Source: JBLWXV01 sp048267245 | GTDB taxonomy: Bacteria; Bdellovibrionota; Bacteriovoracia; Bacteriovoracales; Bacteriovoracaceae | Assembly: GCA_048267245.1 (NCBI GenBank) | Contig: JBLWXV010000002.1 | Location: 682,001-746,000, forward strand | DNA length: 64,000 bases | Direction of reading: 5' to 3' | Program-made: the position numbers and the translations under genes | Shown: one piece after another, positions 1 through 8,247 of the stretch | How the letters are laid out: every line of letters begins with the position of its first letter | Position numbering within the stretch: position 1 is the first letter of the stretch | The notes under the pieces: generated by a model | The model's database searches: none | The model's input: only the letters and a program-made list of their open reading frames with translations | Told to the model about the DNA's origin: nothing

Positions 1-182
1 TTGATGCACTTGATACGGCCAAGCAGTTTGCTACGGAAAAAGCTACGGAAGTCGCTCATCAGGTGGATGGATCAATAAGAAAGAATCCCTATCCATTTAT
101 GATTGGCACGGCCGTTGTCGGTGGTCTCGTGGGGGCCGCATTGGCGCGAACATTAGATCATCACGCTTCATCTTCTCGCTAA
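1..182 (+). CDS. C-terminal part of a DUF883/YqjD-like membrane-anchored protein (5' end outside window)
   Basis: An open frame enters from the window start and stops with TAA at 180-182. The visible 59 residues are a helical, alanine- and charge-rich stretch (DTAKQFATEKATEVAHQVDG) followed by NPYPFMIGTAVVGGLVGAALA, a glycine-zipper membrane segment, and a short basic tail. This order, an amphipathic helix then an NPxx motif and one glycine-rich membrane helix at the C-terminus, is typical of the DUF883 family (E. coli YqjD/ElaB), inner-membrane proteins linked to stationary phase and ribosome association. The next gene is a two-helix membrane protein, as in yqjDE operons. The N-terminus is missing, so the family call is an inference. 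Confidence 0.55.
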   Translation, partial: DALDTAKQFATEKATEVAHQVDGSIRKNPYPFMIGTAVVGGLVGAALARTLDHHASSSR

Positions 183-250
183 GAGGATTGATTTTAATTG
201 GGGGCCGGCGCTTGGCCCTCAATTTATTATCAAAGTATTGGGAGGATATT

Positions 251-619
251 GTGAGAGAGTCTTATAGGGATAGTGCGGGTAAACTTTTAGCCGCCAAGAA
301 GCTGCAGGGTGAAGTCGAATTGATGCTCTTTTATAGAACATTAATTTCTCGCCTCTTAATTATTCTCTTTCTTGTAAGTCTGAGCTCAATGTCAACCTTG
401 CTCCTGGTTAGGGAGATCGTGATCGCTATAGAAAGTGAAGTGGTGAATATACCCATGCTGGCCACATTTACGATAATTTTGAGTGTGACAGTTTTTGGCC
501 TTTATTTCTTTTTAAGAGAGGATGTCTTTCTCTCGAGAGTTTTAAGAAAGACCTATAAGCTTAAGAATACTGCTCCATCGACATACGGCTTTAATGCCTC
601 CGACTCAACGACTACCTGA
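251..619 (+). CDS. Small two-helix membrane protein, YqjE/holin-3_6-like by position
   Basis: The frame is open from a TTG at 188, but GGAGG at 240-244 sits at proper distance from a GTG at 251, so I place the start there (122 residues). The protein has a basic amphipathic N-terminus, a hydrophobic helix at about residues 33-54 (LLIILFLVSLSSMSTLLL), a second at about 69-88, and a basic tail. This topology plus location just after a DUF883-like gene resembles YqjE (Phage_holin_3_6, DUF1469), but residue similarity is weak. Its 3' end overlaps the convergent ChaN-like gene by 67 bases. The function is unknown. Confidence 0.55.
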   Translation: MRESYRDSAGKLLAAKKLQGEVELMLFYRTLISRLLIILFLVSLSSMSTLLLVREIVIAIESEVVNIPMLATFTIILSVTVFGLYFFLREDVFLSRVLRKTYKLKNTAPSTYGFNASDSTTT

Positions 620-1443
620 TCTTTCTCACTGCTGAGAATTCTCATTGTGTGAAGAGGAAGAGCATTCTCCTTCTTGCTAAAGAGAAAGTAGTTCTTAATC
701 TCTAATCCCTCTATATTCTCCTTAAGAATCTCTGTGACACTTTTAAGACTTGAAGACTTACTCAAGCTTGCAAATGAGTGCATCTTCCCAGTGTAGACAA
801 AGATCGCCGCCGCGGGGTTATCAGATAGATACTTAGAGAGAACTTTTGCCATATGCTTGTCGCGCTCAATTAGGTTTTCACTAAAAACTAAATCGTCAAA
901 GAGCGAGCGCTGATCAATGGCGAGTATCTTAAGGTTTTTCTCCTTCGCAACCTTCAGCATTTCAAGATAGCCTTCATCATTATAATTCCAGGCCTTATCT
1001 AAAACTTTTTTTAATTCCTCAAGTGAGAGTGTGCCGGCGCTATAGGCATCAAGTGCTATTTGGTCTTCTACATTGAACATCTCAAGGGCAAGCACGTCGA
1101 GGTTATGGGCCCTTCTTATAATTTGGGCCATTGATTCTTGGTTGAGTCGATCAATGTGGCGCTCGCCAAAGAATGTTATCTGGGCGTTTTGAGTAAAATT
1201 GTGAGTCTCCAGTTTTGATACCTGCATATGAGAAAAACTCTCAAACCATTCACAGCTATTGAACTTTCCCTCTTCCTTGCAATTGATATGCAGTCTTGCA
1301 AGTGCTCGAGCATTGGCGGGTGTTTCAATACCCGTAAGCCACATGACTTCCTTATCTCTAGGGGCAAGAAAGTGATCATTGGGAAGTGGTGCCGAGTGAA
1401 GGGCAGAGGAGATAAGGAGTAAAATTATCGACTTCAAAATCAT
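553..1443 (-). CDS. ChaN-like haem-binding-fold lipoprotein/secreted protein
   Basis: This 296-residue protein belongs to the ChaN/Cofac_haem_bdg (PF04187, Tiki-like) superfamily. Visible motifs are ITFFGERHID at about residues 87-96 (family G-E-x-H), LALEMFN, the ERDKHMAKVL helix and IFVYTGKMHSF, where the His is a family signature. ChaN binds haem pairs at the outer membrane; whether this one does is inference. Two in-frame ATGs exist (1464 and 1443). The second gives a clean signal peptide (MILKSIILLLISSALHSA), so it is preferred. Both ATGs lie in the arms of a perfect hairpin at 1441-1465. The gene follows fghA on the same strand after about 50 bases. Confidence 0.75.
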   Translation of the reverse strand: MILKSIILLLISSALHSAPLPNDHFLAPRDKEVMWLTGIETPANARALARLHINCKEEGKFNSCEWFESFSHMQVSKLETHNFTQNAQITFFGERHIDRLNQESMAQIIRRAHNLDVLALEMFNVEDQIALDAYSAGTLSLEELKKVLDKAWNYNDEGYLEMLKVAKEKNLKILAIDQRSLFDDLVFSENLIERDKHMAKVLSKYLSDNPAAAIFVYTGKMHSFASLSKSSSLKSVTEILKENIEGLEIKNYFLFSKKENALPLHTMRILSSEKDQVVVESEALKPYVDGAVFLSL

Positions 1444-1465
1444 GGCCCAGGATACCTGGGCCATG
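1441..1465 (-). promoter_or_regulatory. Perfect 11-bp inverted repeat overlapping the start region of the ChaN-like gene
   Basis: CATGGCCCAGG and CCTGGGCCATG pair perfectly around a 3-base loop (ATA). On the minus strand this hairpin lies 31 bases after the fghA stop and is followed only by ATTTTG, so it is a weak terminator at best. It holds both candidate start codons of the ChaN-like gene, one in each arm, and neither ATG has a good Shine-Dalgarno sequence. It could act as an attenuator or translation block between fghA and the ChaN-like gene. Confidence 0.5.
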
Positions 1466-1495
1466 AGTGAAGTGTGAAAATGTGAAAAAATTACA

Positions 1496-2323
1496 TTAAG
1501 CGAGATACTTTAGGTGATGCTTGATGTGATTACCTAGGAAAGTGGAGATGAAATAGTAGCTGTGGTCATAACCATCTCTTAGGTTTAGCTCTAGCGGTTG
1601 CCCCTTCTCAATGCAGATCCTCTTTAGGTGATCACACTTGAGCTGTGACTCTAGAAATTCGTCCTGCCCGCCTTGGTCAACTAGGATGGGGGCTTCGTGC
1701 TTGTTGCCTTGTGCGATGAGTTCATAACTATCGTACTGTGCCCAGCTTGCGCGATCTTGGCCCAAGTAGCCACTGAATGCCTTTTCGCCCCAAGGGCAAT
1801 CGGATGGATGACAGATGGGAGAGAAGGCCGAGATTGCTTTAAATTTGTGACCCATTTTTAGACCAATTACGAGTGCTCCATGTCCACCCATAGAGTGGCC
1901 CATGATTGAGAGCTTATCTATTTTAAACTCGGCTTTGATGAGAGCAGTGAGCTCTTGATCAATGTAGGTGAACATTTGATAGTGATCTTTGTAGTGATCA
2001 GTCGTTGCATCTACATAAAAGCCAGCGCCAGAGCCGAAGTCGTAAGATAGGTGTTCACCCGGAAGATCTAGTCCACGAGGAGACGTGTCAGGACAAATAA
2101 TCATGGTATTGGTCCCACTCAAATGTGAACCAACACCCGCCTTTGTAATGAAATTCTCTTCGGTACAGGTCAGACCAGAGAGCCATATGATACAGCTATC
2201 AATTTTTCCGTCTGGAATATAGGTAGAGAAGCTCATCTTAGTTTTGGTCACTTGCGATTCGTGTGACCAGAACTGAGTTTTGCCTGCAAAAGTCTTATGG
2301 GTCTTGATGAGATTAACTGTCAT
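1496..2323 (-). CDS. fghA: S-formylglutathione hydrolase
   Basis: This serine esterase (275 residues, normal family length of about 275-285) hydrolyses S-formylglutathione to formate and glutathione, the second step of glutathione-dependent formaldehyde detoxification in the cytoplasm. The alpha/beta-hydrolase nucleophile elbow GHSMGGHGAL is at about residues 142-151, the acidic residue lies in DQGGQDEFLE near 215-224, and the catalytic His is in DGYDHSYYF near 251. The oxyanion region WLSGLTCTEENF is also typical. It lies 12 bases after frmA on the same strand, the classic frmA-fghA pair. No regulatory signal is seen between them, so the two are probably cotranscribed. Confidence 0.95.
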   Translation of the reverse strand: MTVNLIKTHKTFAGKTQFWSHESQVTKTKMSFSTYIPDGKIDSCIIWLSGLTCTEENFITKAGVGSHLSGTNTMIICPDTSPRGLDLPGEHLSYDFGSGAGFYVDATTDHYKDHYQMFTYIDQELTALIKAEFKIDKLSIMGHSMGGHGALVIGLKMGHKFKAISAFSPICHPSDCPWGEKAFSGYLGQDRASWAQYDSYELIAQGNKHEAPILVDQGGQDEFLESQLKCDHLKRICIEKGQPLELNLRDGYDHSYYFISTFLGNHIKHHLKYLA

Positions 2324-2335
2324 TTTTGTCCTTAC

Positions 2336-3460
2336 TTAGTCGAATTTAATAACACTTCGAATACTCTTACCTTCCTTCATGAGAGTGAAGGCCTTGTTGA
2401 TGTCTTCAAGGGGCATGGTAAATGTCACGAGATCATCGAGATTGATATCCCCACTCATGTACTGATCTACAAAGCCTGGAAGTTCAGTGCGTCCCTTAAC
2501 TCCACCAAAGGCAGAACCTCTCCAAACTCTTCCTGTGACAAGTTGGAAGGGGCGAGTGCTGATTTCTTGACCGGCTCCGGCAACACCAATGATAATGGAT
2601 TCTCCCCAGCCTTTGTGACAAGACTCGAGAGCCTGTCTCATGAGGTTAGTATTACCCACACATTCAAATGTGTAATCAAAGCCACCATCAGTGAGTTTCA
2701 CGAGGTGAGCGACGAGGTCGCCGTCAACTTCTTTTGGATTTACAAAGTCAGTCGCGCCAAACTTTTTGGCCATTTCAAATTTATCAGGATTGATATCAAT
2801 GGCAAAAATGCGAGCTGCTCCTGCCATCTTTGCTCCTTGGATAACGGACAGGCCGATGCCTCCAAGTCCAAAGACACCAACTGTTGCACCAGCTTCAACC
2901 TTGGCGGTTTTAAGTACTGCGCCGATACCGGTAGTCACACCACAGCCGAGTAGACAAACTTTATCAAGAGGAGCCTCTGGGTTAATTTTTGCGAGTGCGA
3001 TCTCTGGGACTACGGTGTACTCCGCAAAAGTTGAGGTACCCATATAGTGAAAGATTGGTTTTCCATCTTTTGAAAAACGAGTGGTTCCGTCTGGCATTAG
3101 ACCCTTGCCCTGAGTTTCACGAATGCGCTGACAGAGATTTGTTTTTCCGGAAGTACAGAACTTGCAAGTCCCACACTCGGGTGTGTAGAGAGGAATGACG
3201 TGATCTCCCTCTTTAAGGCTTGTGACACCCTCACCAACTTTCACAACAACGCCACCACCTTCGTGACCAAGAATTGCTGGGAAAATGCCCTCAGGGTCGA
3301 CACCAGAGAGTGTGTAAGCATCTGTATGGCAGACGCCAGTAGCGTGGATCTTTACCAGAACTTCGCCTTTCTTTGGTCCTTCTAGGTCAACAGTCTCGAT
3401 TTTTAAGGGTTCACCTGGTCCCCAGGCTACAGCGGCTTTAACTTTCATCTTTTCACTCAT
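2336..3460 (-). CDS. frmA: S-(hydroxymethyl)glutathione dehydrogenase / class III alcohol dehydrogenase
   Basis: This zinc-dependent medium-chain dehydrogenase (374 residues) oxidises S-hydroxymethylglutathione with NAD to S-formylglutathione. Visible features are the catalytic zinc region GVCHTDAYTLSG and LGHEGGGVV, the structural zinc cysteines in PECGTCKFC and TNLC, and the nucleotide-binding GVFGLGGIGLSVIQGAK. The class III hallmark sequences (CHTDAYTLSG, SAFGGVKGR) are present. AGGAGG lies 6 bases before the ATG. The neighbouring fghA completes the pathway and a LysR regulator is divergently transcribed from the 78-99 base intergenic region, so formaldehyde-responsive control by that regulator is a reasonable inference. 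Confidence 0.96.
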   Translation of the reverse strand: MSEKMKVKAAVAWGPGEPLKIETVDLEGPKKGEVLVKIHATGVCHTDAYTLSGVDPEGIFPAILGHEGGGVVVKVGEGVTSLKEGDHVIPLYTPECGTCKFCTSGKTNLCQRIRETQGKGLMPDGTTRFSKDGKPIFHYMGTSTFAEYTVVPEIALAKINPEAPLDKVCLLGCGVTTGIGAVLKTAKVEAGATVGVFGLGGIGLSVIQGAKMAGAARIFAIDINPDKFEMAKKFGATDFVNPKEVDGDLVAHLVKLTDGGFDYTFECVGNTNLMRQALESCHKGWGESIIIGVAGAGQEISTRPFQLVTGRVWRGSAFGGVKGRTELPGFVDQYMSGDINLDDLVTFTMPLEDINKAFTLMKEGKSIRSVIKFD

Positions 3461-3559
3461 CGAAGACCTCCTAAGGGGGATAAATGTATAATTGTAACCA
3501 TTTTAATAGGCCGCCCCGACCCTTGACTACGCATTTAAATGGAAAAACACTGTTTCTCT

Positions 3560-4462
3560 ATGGAAACAATTAAATGGCTACAGAGTGTTACTGTCTTTAG
3601 CAAAGTGGCCCTCTATGAGAGCTACTCTCTAGCGGCCAAAGAGCTTGGTGTTTCTAAGTCATTTGCCAGCAAAACTGTGCGTGAGCTTGAAGATACGCTA
3701 GGGGCGCAGCTTCTTTCGCGCTCCACGCGTAAGGTCGCGCTCACTGCGAAGGGGCGGGATTTTCTCTCCCGCTGTAGTTCTTCGCTAGGCTCACTCGAGC
3801 ACATGAGGCTTAGTGCTCGCGATCTTACTGAGACGGTTCACGGTCCATTGCGTATTAGTGTGGCCGGAATTTTTGGTGAGCGCTACATCGCCCCCTTAAC
3901 TTTTGAATTGTCCAAGAAGTATCCAAAACTTGAGATTGAGCTCAACTTTGAAAGTCGCATGGTCGATCTCATCGCAGAGAATTACGACGTAGCTATTCGA
4001 ATAGGTGAAATGGAGGATTCTTCTTTATTTGCCAGAAAGATTGCCACGCGAATGGAATTTGTCTGCGCTTCTAAGGAGTATCTCGCCAGGGCCGGCTTCC
4101 CTGAGTCGCCGCGAGATTTAAGTGCACACAATTGTCTAAGTGTTGGGACTAGGGAGTGGATCTTCGAAGAAAAGGGCAAGAAGCTCTCCGTCAATATCGC
4201 AGGGAACTTTAGAAGTAACAATCCTCGGGCCGTTCTTGAAGCAGCGCTAAGTGGAGTGGGCATTGTGCGGCTACCTGGCTCCTATGTCTCCGGTCACATT
4301 CAAACAGGAGAGCTCGTGAACCTCTTAACCGAGTTTGCCACAGCTGCAAAAGACATATGGGTGGTGACGCCTTATCGCAAGGAAATGAATGCCAATGTCA
4401 AAGTCTTCATTGAGGAACTCGAACTCTTCTTTGCTGAGGTCAGTGCGGGCCTACCTTTTTAG
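3560..4462 (+). CDS. LysR-family transcriptional regulator, divergent from frmA
   Basis: About 300 residues long. The N-terminal winged helix-turn-helix holds the LysR pattern SLAAKELGVSKSFASKTVRELE, with GxxLLSRSTR after it. The C-terminal part is a periplasmic-binding-like effector domain (HGPLRISVAGIFGERYIAP at about residue 90 onward). The composition resembles the AaeR/PgrR-type subgroup with the RSTRKVALTAKGRDFL motif. An upstream in-frame ATG at 3539 would add MEKHCFS; neither start has a convincing ribosome binding site, and I prefer 3560 because the distance to the HTH then matches the family. The divergent position suggests control of frmA-fghA, but this is not proven by sequence. 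Confidence 0.88.
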   Translation: METIKWLQSVTVFSKVALYESYSLAAKELGVSKSFASKTVRELEDTLGAQLLSRSTRKVALTAKGRDFLSRCSSSLGSLEHMRLSARDLTETVHGPLRISVAGIFGERYIAPLTFELSKKYPKLEIELNFESRMVDLIAENYDVAIRIGEMEDSSLFARKIATRMEFVCASKEYLARAGFPESPRDLSAHNCLSVGTREWIFEEKGKKLSVNIAGNFRSNNPRAVLEAALSGVGIVRLPGSYVSGHIQTGELVNLLTEFATAAKDIWVVTPYRKEMNANVKVFIEELELFFAEVSAGLPF

Positions 4463-4510
4463 TTTTCTTGAGGGGACCTCTTAGTTAAGTTTTTATGATA
4501 TAAAATTTAG

Positions 4511-5284
4511 ATGCGTAGGAGATTTTTACTTCACCTATTTCTAATCATAGGCGTCACTTTACATGGCCGTGCTATTTATTGTGAAACAGCTCCCTTGGAA
4601 GTTGGGCTCTTCTACATTCCTTACTATTTAGAATCTGAGCATGAAGGTGTGTTTAATAAGATTTTACTTGAAGCTGCTCGAGTAAATAAAGTTTATTTGA
4701 AAAAGAAGATTTATCCTGCCAAAAGATTATTGAAAAAGTTTGAGGAGAGGGAAATCTCTGGTTTTCTCCCATCGGTTTCAGACTTTAGAGGAGAGGGAGT
4801 GGTAGAGACAATTCCCTTCTATTACAAGAAGGATTACTTCTTTTACCATCGACTCAATAGACCAGATTTTGCGGCTGAAAATTCCACTAAGAAAATTTCT
4901 GTTTGTCTCACCAGAGGCTATCCTTATGATCAGAAGACACTAGCAGATTCAAGATACTCCTTTACCTATGCTGAATCTGATAGCGGTTGTTTTAAAATGC
5001 TTGACGCTAGAAGGGTGGATGCTCTTATTTGTGAGCTGGTCACCGGCATTTTTTCACTAGAGCGAGAAGGCTCTAGTGAAATTCGAATACATCCAATTGA
5101 AATTTCCTCTTCTCCGGTTTCGATCGCTTTTCGCAATGACAAGGATGGGGTTCATTATGTGAAAATTTTTTCTCAAGCTCTAGAGAGTTTAATTAGGTCT
5201 GGCGTACTTGAAAATTCATATTTCTCGCAGGCCAAGAAGATCGCCGCTAAGTATGGCGTAGATTTTCATCCACTTAAAAAGTGA
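4511..5284 (+). CDS. Secreted solute-binding-protein-like (SBP_bac_3) protein
   Basis: A 257-residue protein with a signal peptide (MRRRFLLHLFLIIGVTLHGRA, cut near residue 24). The rest matches the general layout of family 3 extracellular solute-binding proteins: LEVGLFYIPYYLES at the first strand, FNKILLEAARVNKV, ARRVDALICELVTG (the second-lobe AVDALVxD element) and a C-terminal IAAKYGVDFHP. No permease or ATPase gene is adjacent, so it may be an orphan periplasmic sensor or binding protein rather than a transporter part. The ligand cannot be named. It ends at a hairpin shared with the convergent hsp20 gene. Confidence 0.65.
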   Translation: MRRRFLLHLFLIIGVTLHGRAIYCETAPLEVGLFYIPYYLESEHEGVFNKILLEAARVNKVYLKKKIYPAKRLLKKFEEREISGFLPSVSDFRGEGVVETIPFYYKKDYFFYHRLNRPDFAAENSTKKISVCLTRGYPYDQKTLADSRYSFTYAESDSGCFKMLDARRVDALICELVTGIFSLEREGSSEIRIHPIEISSSPVSIAFRNDKDGVHYVKIFSQALESLIRSGVLENSYFSQAKKIAAKYGVDFHPLKK

Positions 5285-5308
5285 GCATGCCCAAAGGATG
5301 GGCATGCT
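5284..5308. terminator. Bidirectional hairpin terminator between the SBP-like gene and hsp20
   Basis: AGCATGCCCA (5284-5293) pairs with TGGGCATGCT (5299-5308) around AAGGA. On the minus strand it is followed by CACTTTTTAAG, giving a usable T-run for hsp20; on the plus strand the tail is weaker (GGATTTCTGATTT). Confidence 0.7.
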
Positions 5309-5319
5309 GGATTTCTGAT

Positions 5320-5808
5320 TTAAGAAGCGAGTTCGTCACTCTTTCTTGAGATGAGCTTGTTCCAAAAACCGCTCTTGGACTCTTCCTTAATCTCTATTTT
5401 CTTAACTGATTCCTGGGCCGTTTTGGGAATTGCTAGTTGTAGTACCCCATTTTCAAAACGTGCCTCAATATCGTCAGTTTTTACATCTCTTGGAATTTTA
5501 ATGGCCCGCTCAAAGCTGCCATAGGTTCGCTCTGAGTAGTTGGCGTCTTCCACTTCGGCCTTTCTCTCACCTTTAATTCTCAGAATATTATCCTGAACTT
5601 CAATATTCACATCTTCCTTATTCACACCCGGAAGGTCGACACTCAAAATATAGTGTGACTCTCTCTCGGCCATATCTAGAGCTGGCATAAGACCAAACTC
5701 TCGGCTGACCGGGGCATTGCCGAAGATGCGTGCGAGATCGTTCTCAAAATCATCAATGAACGCAAAGGGATTGCGGGCCATATTTCTGGAAACTAAAGAA
5801 TTTCTCAT
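5320..5808 (-). CDS. Small heat shock protein, Hsp20/alpha-crystallin family
   Basis: A 162-residue ATP-independent chaperone that holds unfolding proteins in the cytoplasm. The alpha-crystallin domain runs from about residue 45 to 140, with the hallmark strand SVDLPGVNKEDVNIEVQDNI, then LRIKGERKAE, YSERTYGSFERAIKIP and the C-terminal signature FENGVLQLAIPK (G-V-L). The N-terminal arm (NPFAFIDDFENDLARIFG) is typical. A very strong ribosome binding site AAGGAGG lies 7 bases before the ATG. No CIRCE element was seen upstream; a short 5-bp hairpin (TCACC/GGTGA, 5849-5863) lies in the leader region. Confidence 0.93.
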   Translation of the reverse strand: MRNSLVSRNMARNPFAFIDDFENDLARIFGNAPVSREFGLMPALDMAERESHYILSVDLPGVNKEDVNIEVQDNILRIKGERKAEVEDANYSERTYGSFERAIKIPRDVKTDDIEARFENGVLQLAIPKTAQESVKKIEIKEESKSGFWNKLISRKSDELAS

Positions 5809-5953
5809 AAATACCTCCTTGGGAAATCTTAACTCTATTGCTTCCCTTTCACCAACAAGGTGAGATGGAATTAAGCAGTGTCAAGGTTGGGATGATGAAG
5901 AATTTATTCGAGAAGAATTATCTATTGAACATCACTTAGACTAAGTGGGAAGG

Positions 5954-5983
5954 AAAAATTGCCTACCAGTGAACTGGTAGGCA
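5954..5983 (-). terminator. Rho-independent terminator of the DEAD-box-Jag gene
   Basis: On the minus strand an 11-bp perfect stem (TGCCTACCAGT with ACTGGTAGGCA, 5960-5970 and 5973-5983) is followed by ATTTTTCC. It lies just after the helicase stop codon at 5990. Confidence 0.85.
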
Positions 5984-5989
5984 CTTAGA

Positions 5990-8137
5990 TTAGCGCAGGC
6001 TAATTTCGATTTGTTTTTCTCTACCATCTCCAATAGAGGTGGATTTTACAGCATTGTCGCCTTCGAGTTGTTGGTGAACTATACGGCGCTCATAGGCTTT
6101 AAGTGGACGAAGGAGGACTGGTTTTTGCCCAGAGATCACTTCTTCCTTGGCCTTTAAAGTCATGTCGATTAGGCCTTGCTCTTCTTTCGGATCCATTTCT
6201 CTACGGCGAGCTGGGCGATCCCCTCTCTCTGGGCGAGGTGCTCTCTCTTTTCTTGGGCCGCGATCGCCCCTGTCGTTTGGTCTTGGCTTATCACCAGAAC
6301 CCGAGCGCGCACTCTTCTTTGGAGCGCGAGAGTCGTCGGTAGACTTAGTTTTTGAATCGAGATTCACATGTAGTCTTACATTACCTGGAAGTTGAATTTT
6401 CTGGGTGAGAAAGACTTTGATGAGTTGTTCAAAAGCTTTGAGCATTTCAAAGCCATTTCTGGCCATCATACGCTCGTCATGTCCGGAGAAATTAACTTGA
6501 ATATTGGGAGCGTTAAAAGAGACGTTCACATTGAGTTCAAGTCTGGCCATGGCGAGAATGTCACTCACGTAAGGAGTGATGAGCTTCTTATAGATTGGCT
6601 TAAGAACATACTTGTATGTCGTTTTTCTTGGGCCAAAGAAGAAGAACTTGCGCGCTGATTGTTTTTCAATAGTCGCTTCAAGAAGTGTTTCATCAAGGAC
6701 CTGAAAATATCCAAGCGCCGCTTTGTCGGCGTCTGCTTTTGAAGTTGTGGTGATATAGAAGAGGCGTTGATCACCTGTTTTCTCACTCGCAACAAACGGG
6801 AGTTTTGACATGGGAGTGTAGGCCGGCAGCAACTCGCGCTCAGGCTTCTTGTCGGCGCGCTCTTTTCTGTCACTTCTCTCTGGGCGCTCTTTGCGATCGC
6901 GCCTGTCATTTCTATCGCCTCTGTCGTTTCTATTTGATCTCTCAACAACCTGAAGAGTTTTAGAGTCAATATAGGGGCGTGCCACAATGTCAGTTGCGAA
7001 GTCTTCGTCTTTGAGACGGAGCTTTGGAATTTTGCTATCGATGAGTTCATAGATGGCATCGAGGTGCTGACAGTCTTCGTGGGCGCAAAAGCTCACTGCA
7101 CGACCTTCTTTGCCTGCGCGACCAGTTCTGCCGATGCGGTGAACGTAGTTGGCCGCTTCAATGGGCATCTCGTAGTTAATGACGAGGTTCACGTCTTTAA
7201 TATCGAGGCCGCGAGCAGCGACGTCAGTACACACGAGAATAGTGACTTCTTTATTTCTAAACTCTTCCATCAAGCGCGTGCGCTTGTTCTGTGGCAGGCG
7301 GCCTGAGATTGGCTTGGCCTTAAAGCCCATGAGGATGAGCCACTCGGCAACCAAGTGAGTCTGCATTTGAGTATTACAGAAAATAAGGGCGTAGGCATTT
7401 TCGTGATCGCGAAGAGTCTTTACGAGTAGAGGCATTTTTTCTTTGGCCTCAACCATCGCAATTGAGTGATCGATATGATCGACCAGAAGCGAGTCTTCAT
7501 TGAGCTTGAGCTCAACTGGGTGCGAGCGGAATTTGTAAGCGGTACGAAGTACATCGAGGTTGCTCGTGGCCGAAACCATGATGAGTTGGCGCTGGTCATT
7601 GACGCGCGAAAGGATGTACTCAATTTCCTTTTTAAAGCCCATGTCAAAGAGGCGATCGGCTTCGTCAAAGACAATTGCTTTGGTATTTTTAATATCGATG
7701 TCTTTTTGCTTGGTGAGGTCGCAAAGTCTTCCTGGTGTGGCCACGAGTATGGTTGGCTTATTCTTTAGAAGTTCTCTTTGCTTATCAATATTTTCGCCAC
7801 CGATGAGACAAACTGAGTGAATGCCAAGTGAGCCTCCAATTTGAGTGAAGACTTTATCTGTTTGCTGGGCGAGTTCTCTCGTTGGAGAGAGGACAATATA
7901 GAGTGAGTCAGTTGAACCTTCAGAGCGGGCCCTTAAAACTTGTTCAATTATTGGAATGGCAAAAGAGCCAGTCTTTCCACTTCCAGTTTCTGCCTGGGCG
8001 AAAATATCTTTTCCTTCGAGAATGGGGCTGATGGTGATTTCTTGAACAGCTGAGGCTTGGTTAAAGCCGATGTTTTGGAGGGATTCAATTAGAGGGGCCG
8101 ATAATCCGAATTCTGTGAACGCTACTTGTGTATCCAT
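5990..8137 (-). CDS. DEAD-box RNA helicase fused to a Jag/KhpB-type module (Jag_N-KH-R3H)
   Basis: A 715-residue protein. Residues 1-385 are a complete RhlE/DeaD-like helicase core: AQAETGSGKT (47-56), PTRELAQQ, TPGR, DEAD (158-161), SAT (189-191), CTDVAARGLD and HRIGRTGR (333-340). An Arg/Asp-rich linker follows (about 401-435). Residues 458-514 then match the Jag_N pattern (ADADKAALGYFQVLDETLLE, EKQSARKFFFFGPRKTTYKY), 525-595 a Jag-type KH domain whose GxxG loop reads A559-R-N-G562, and after a second basic R/G/P linker 655-715 is an R3H domain (RPLKAYERRIVHQQL, R684-xxx-H688, then STSIGDGREKQIEI). Jag/KhpB is normally a separate 200-250 residue RNA-binding protein. The predicted role is RNA remodelling with its own RNA-binding platform. 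The helicase assignment is firm; the Jag-like assignment is by motif recognition. Confidence 0.92.
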   Translation of the reverse strand: MDTQVAFTEFGLSAPLIESLQNIGFNQASAVQEITISPILEGKDIFAQAETGSGKTGSFAIPIIEQVLRARSEGSTDSLYIVLSPTRELAQQTDKVFTQIGGSLGIHSVCLIGGENIDKQRELLKNKPTILVATPGRLCDLTKQKDIDIKNTKAIVFDEADRLFDMGFKKEIEYILSRVNDQRQLIMVSATSNLDVLRTAYKFRSHPVELKLNEDSLLVDHIDHSIAMVEAKEKMPLLVKTLRDHENAYALIFCNTQMQTHLVAEWLILMGFKAKPISGRLPQNKRTRLMEEFRNKEVTILVCTDVAARGLDIKDVNLVINYEMPIEAANYVHRIGRTGRAGKEGRAVSFCAHEDCQHLDAIYELIDSKIPKLRLKDEDFATDIVARPYIDSKTLQVVERSNRNDRGDRNDRRDRKERPERSDRKERADKKPERELLPAYTPMSKLPFVASEKTGDQRLFYITTTSKADADKAALGYFQVLDETLLEATIEKQSARKFFFFGPRKTTYKYVLKPIYKKLITPYVSDILAMARLELNVNVSFNAPNIQVNFSGHDERMMARNGFEMLKAFEQLIKVFLTQKIQLPGNVRLHVNLDSKTKSTDDSRAPKKSARSGSGDKPRPNDRGDRGPRKERAPRPERGDRPARRREMDPKEEQGLIDMTLKAKEEVISGQKPVLLRPLKAYERRIVHQQLEGDNAVKSTSIGDGREKQIEISLR

Positions 8138-8247
8138 TGGGTCCTTATTTGTGTGCGAGGCAATATATCATTGTTTTGCGTTATTTCATTTATTGGTAGC
8201 CGTTTTAGTATCATCAACTTAGGGCCTCTATCAAGTCACAAGGCCTC

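Noticed and set aside
553..619. Overlap of two convergent genes as possible frameshift or assembly error
   Set aside because: Both frames look coding at their ends and many convergent pairs in this window overlap or touch, so the overlap is probably genuine.
2297..2953. 218-residue open frame antisense to frmA
   Set aside because: It lies fully against a clear conserved gene, has no ribosome site, and its composition (mixed Cys/His/Ser runs) fits an antisense shadow.
5821..5989. Search for CIRCE or a sigma32 promoter before hsp20
   Set aside because: No TTAGCACTC inverted repeat; a CTTGACA element is present but the spacing to a CCATCT-like -10 is too short.
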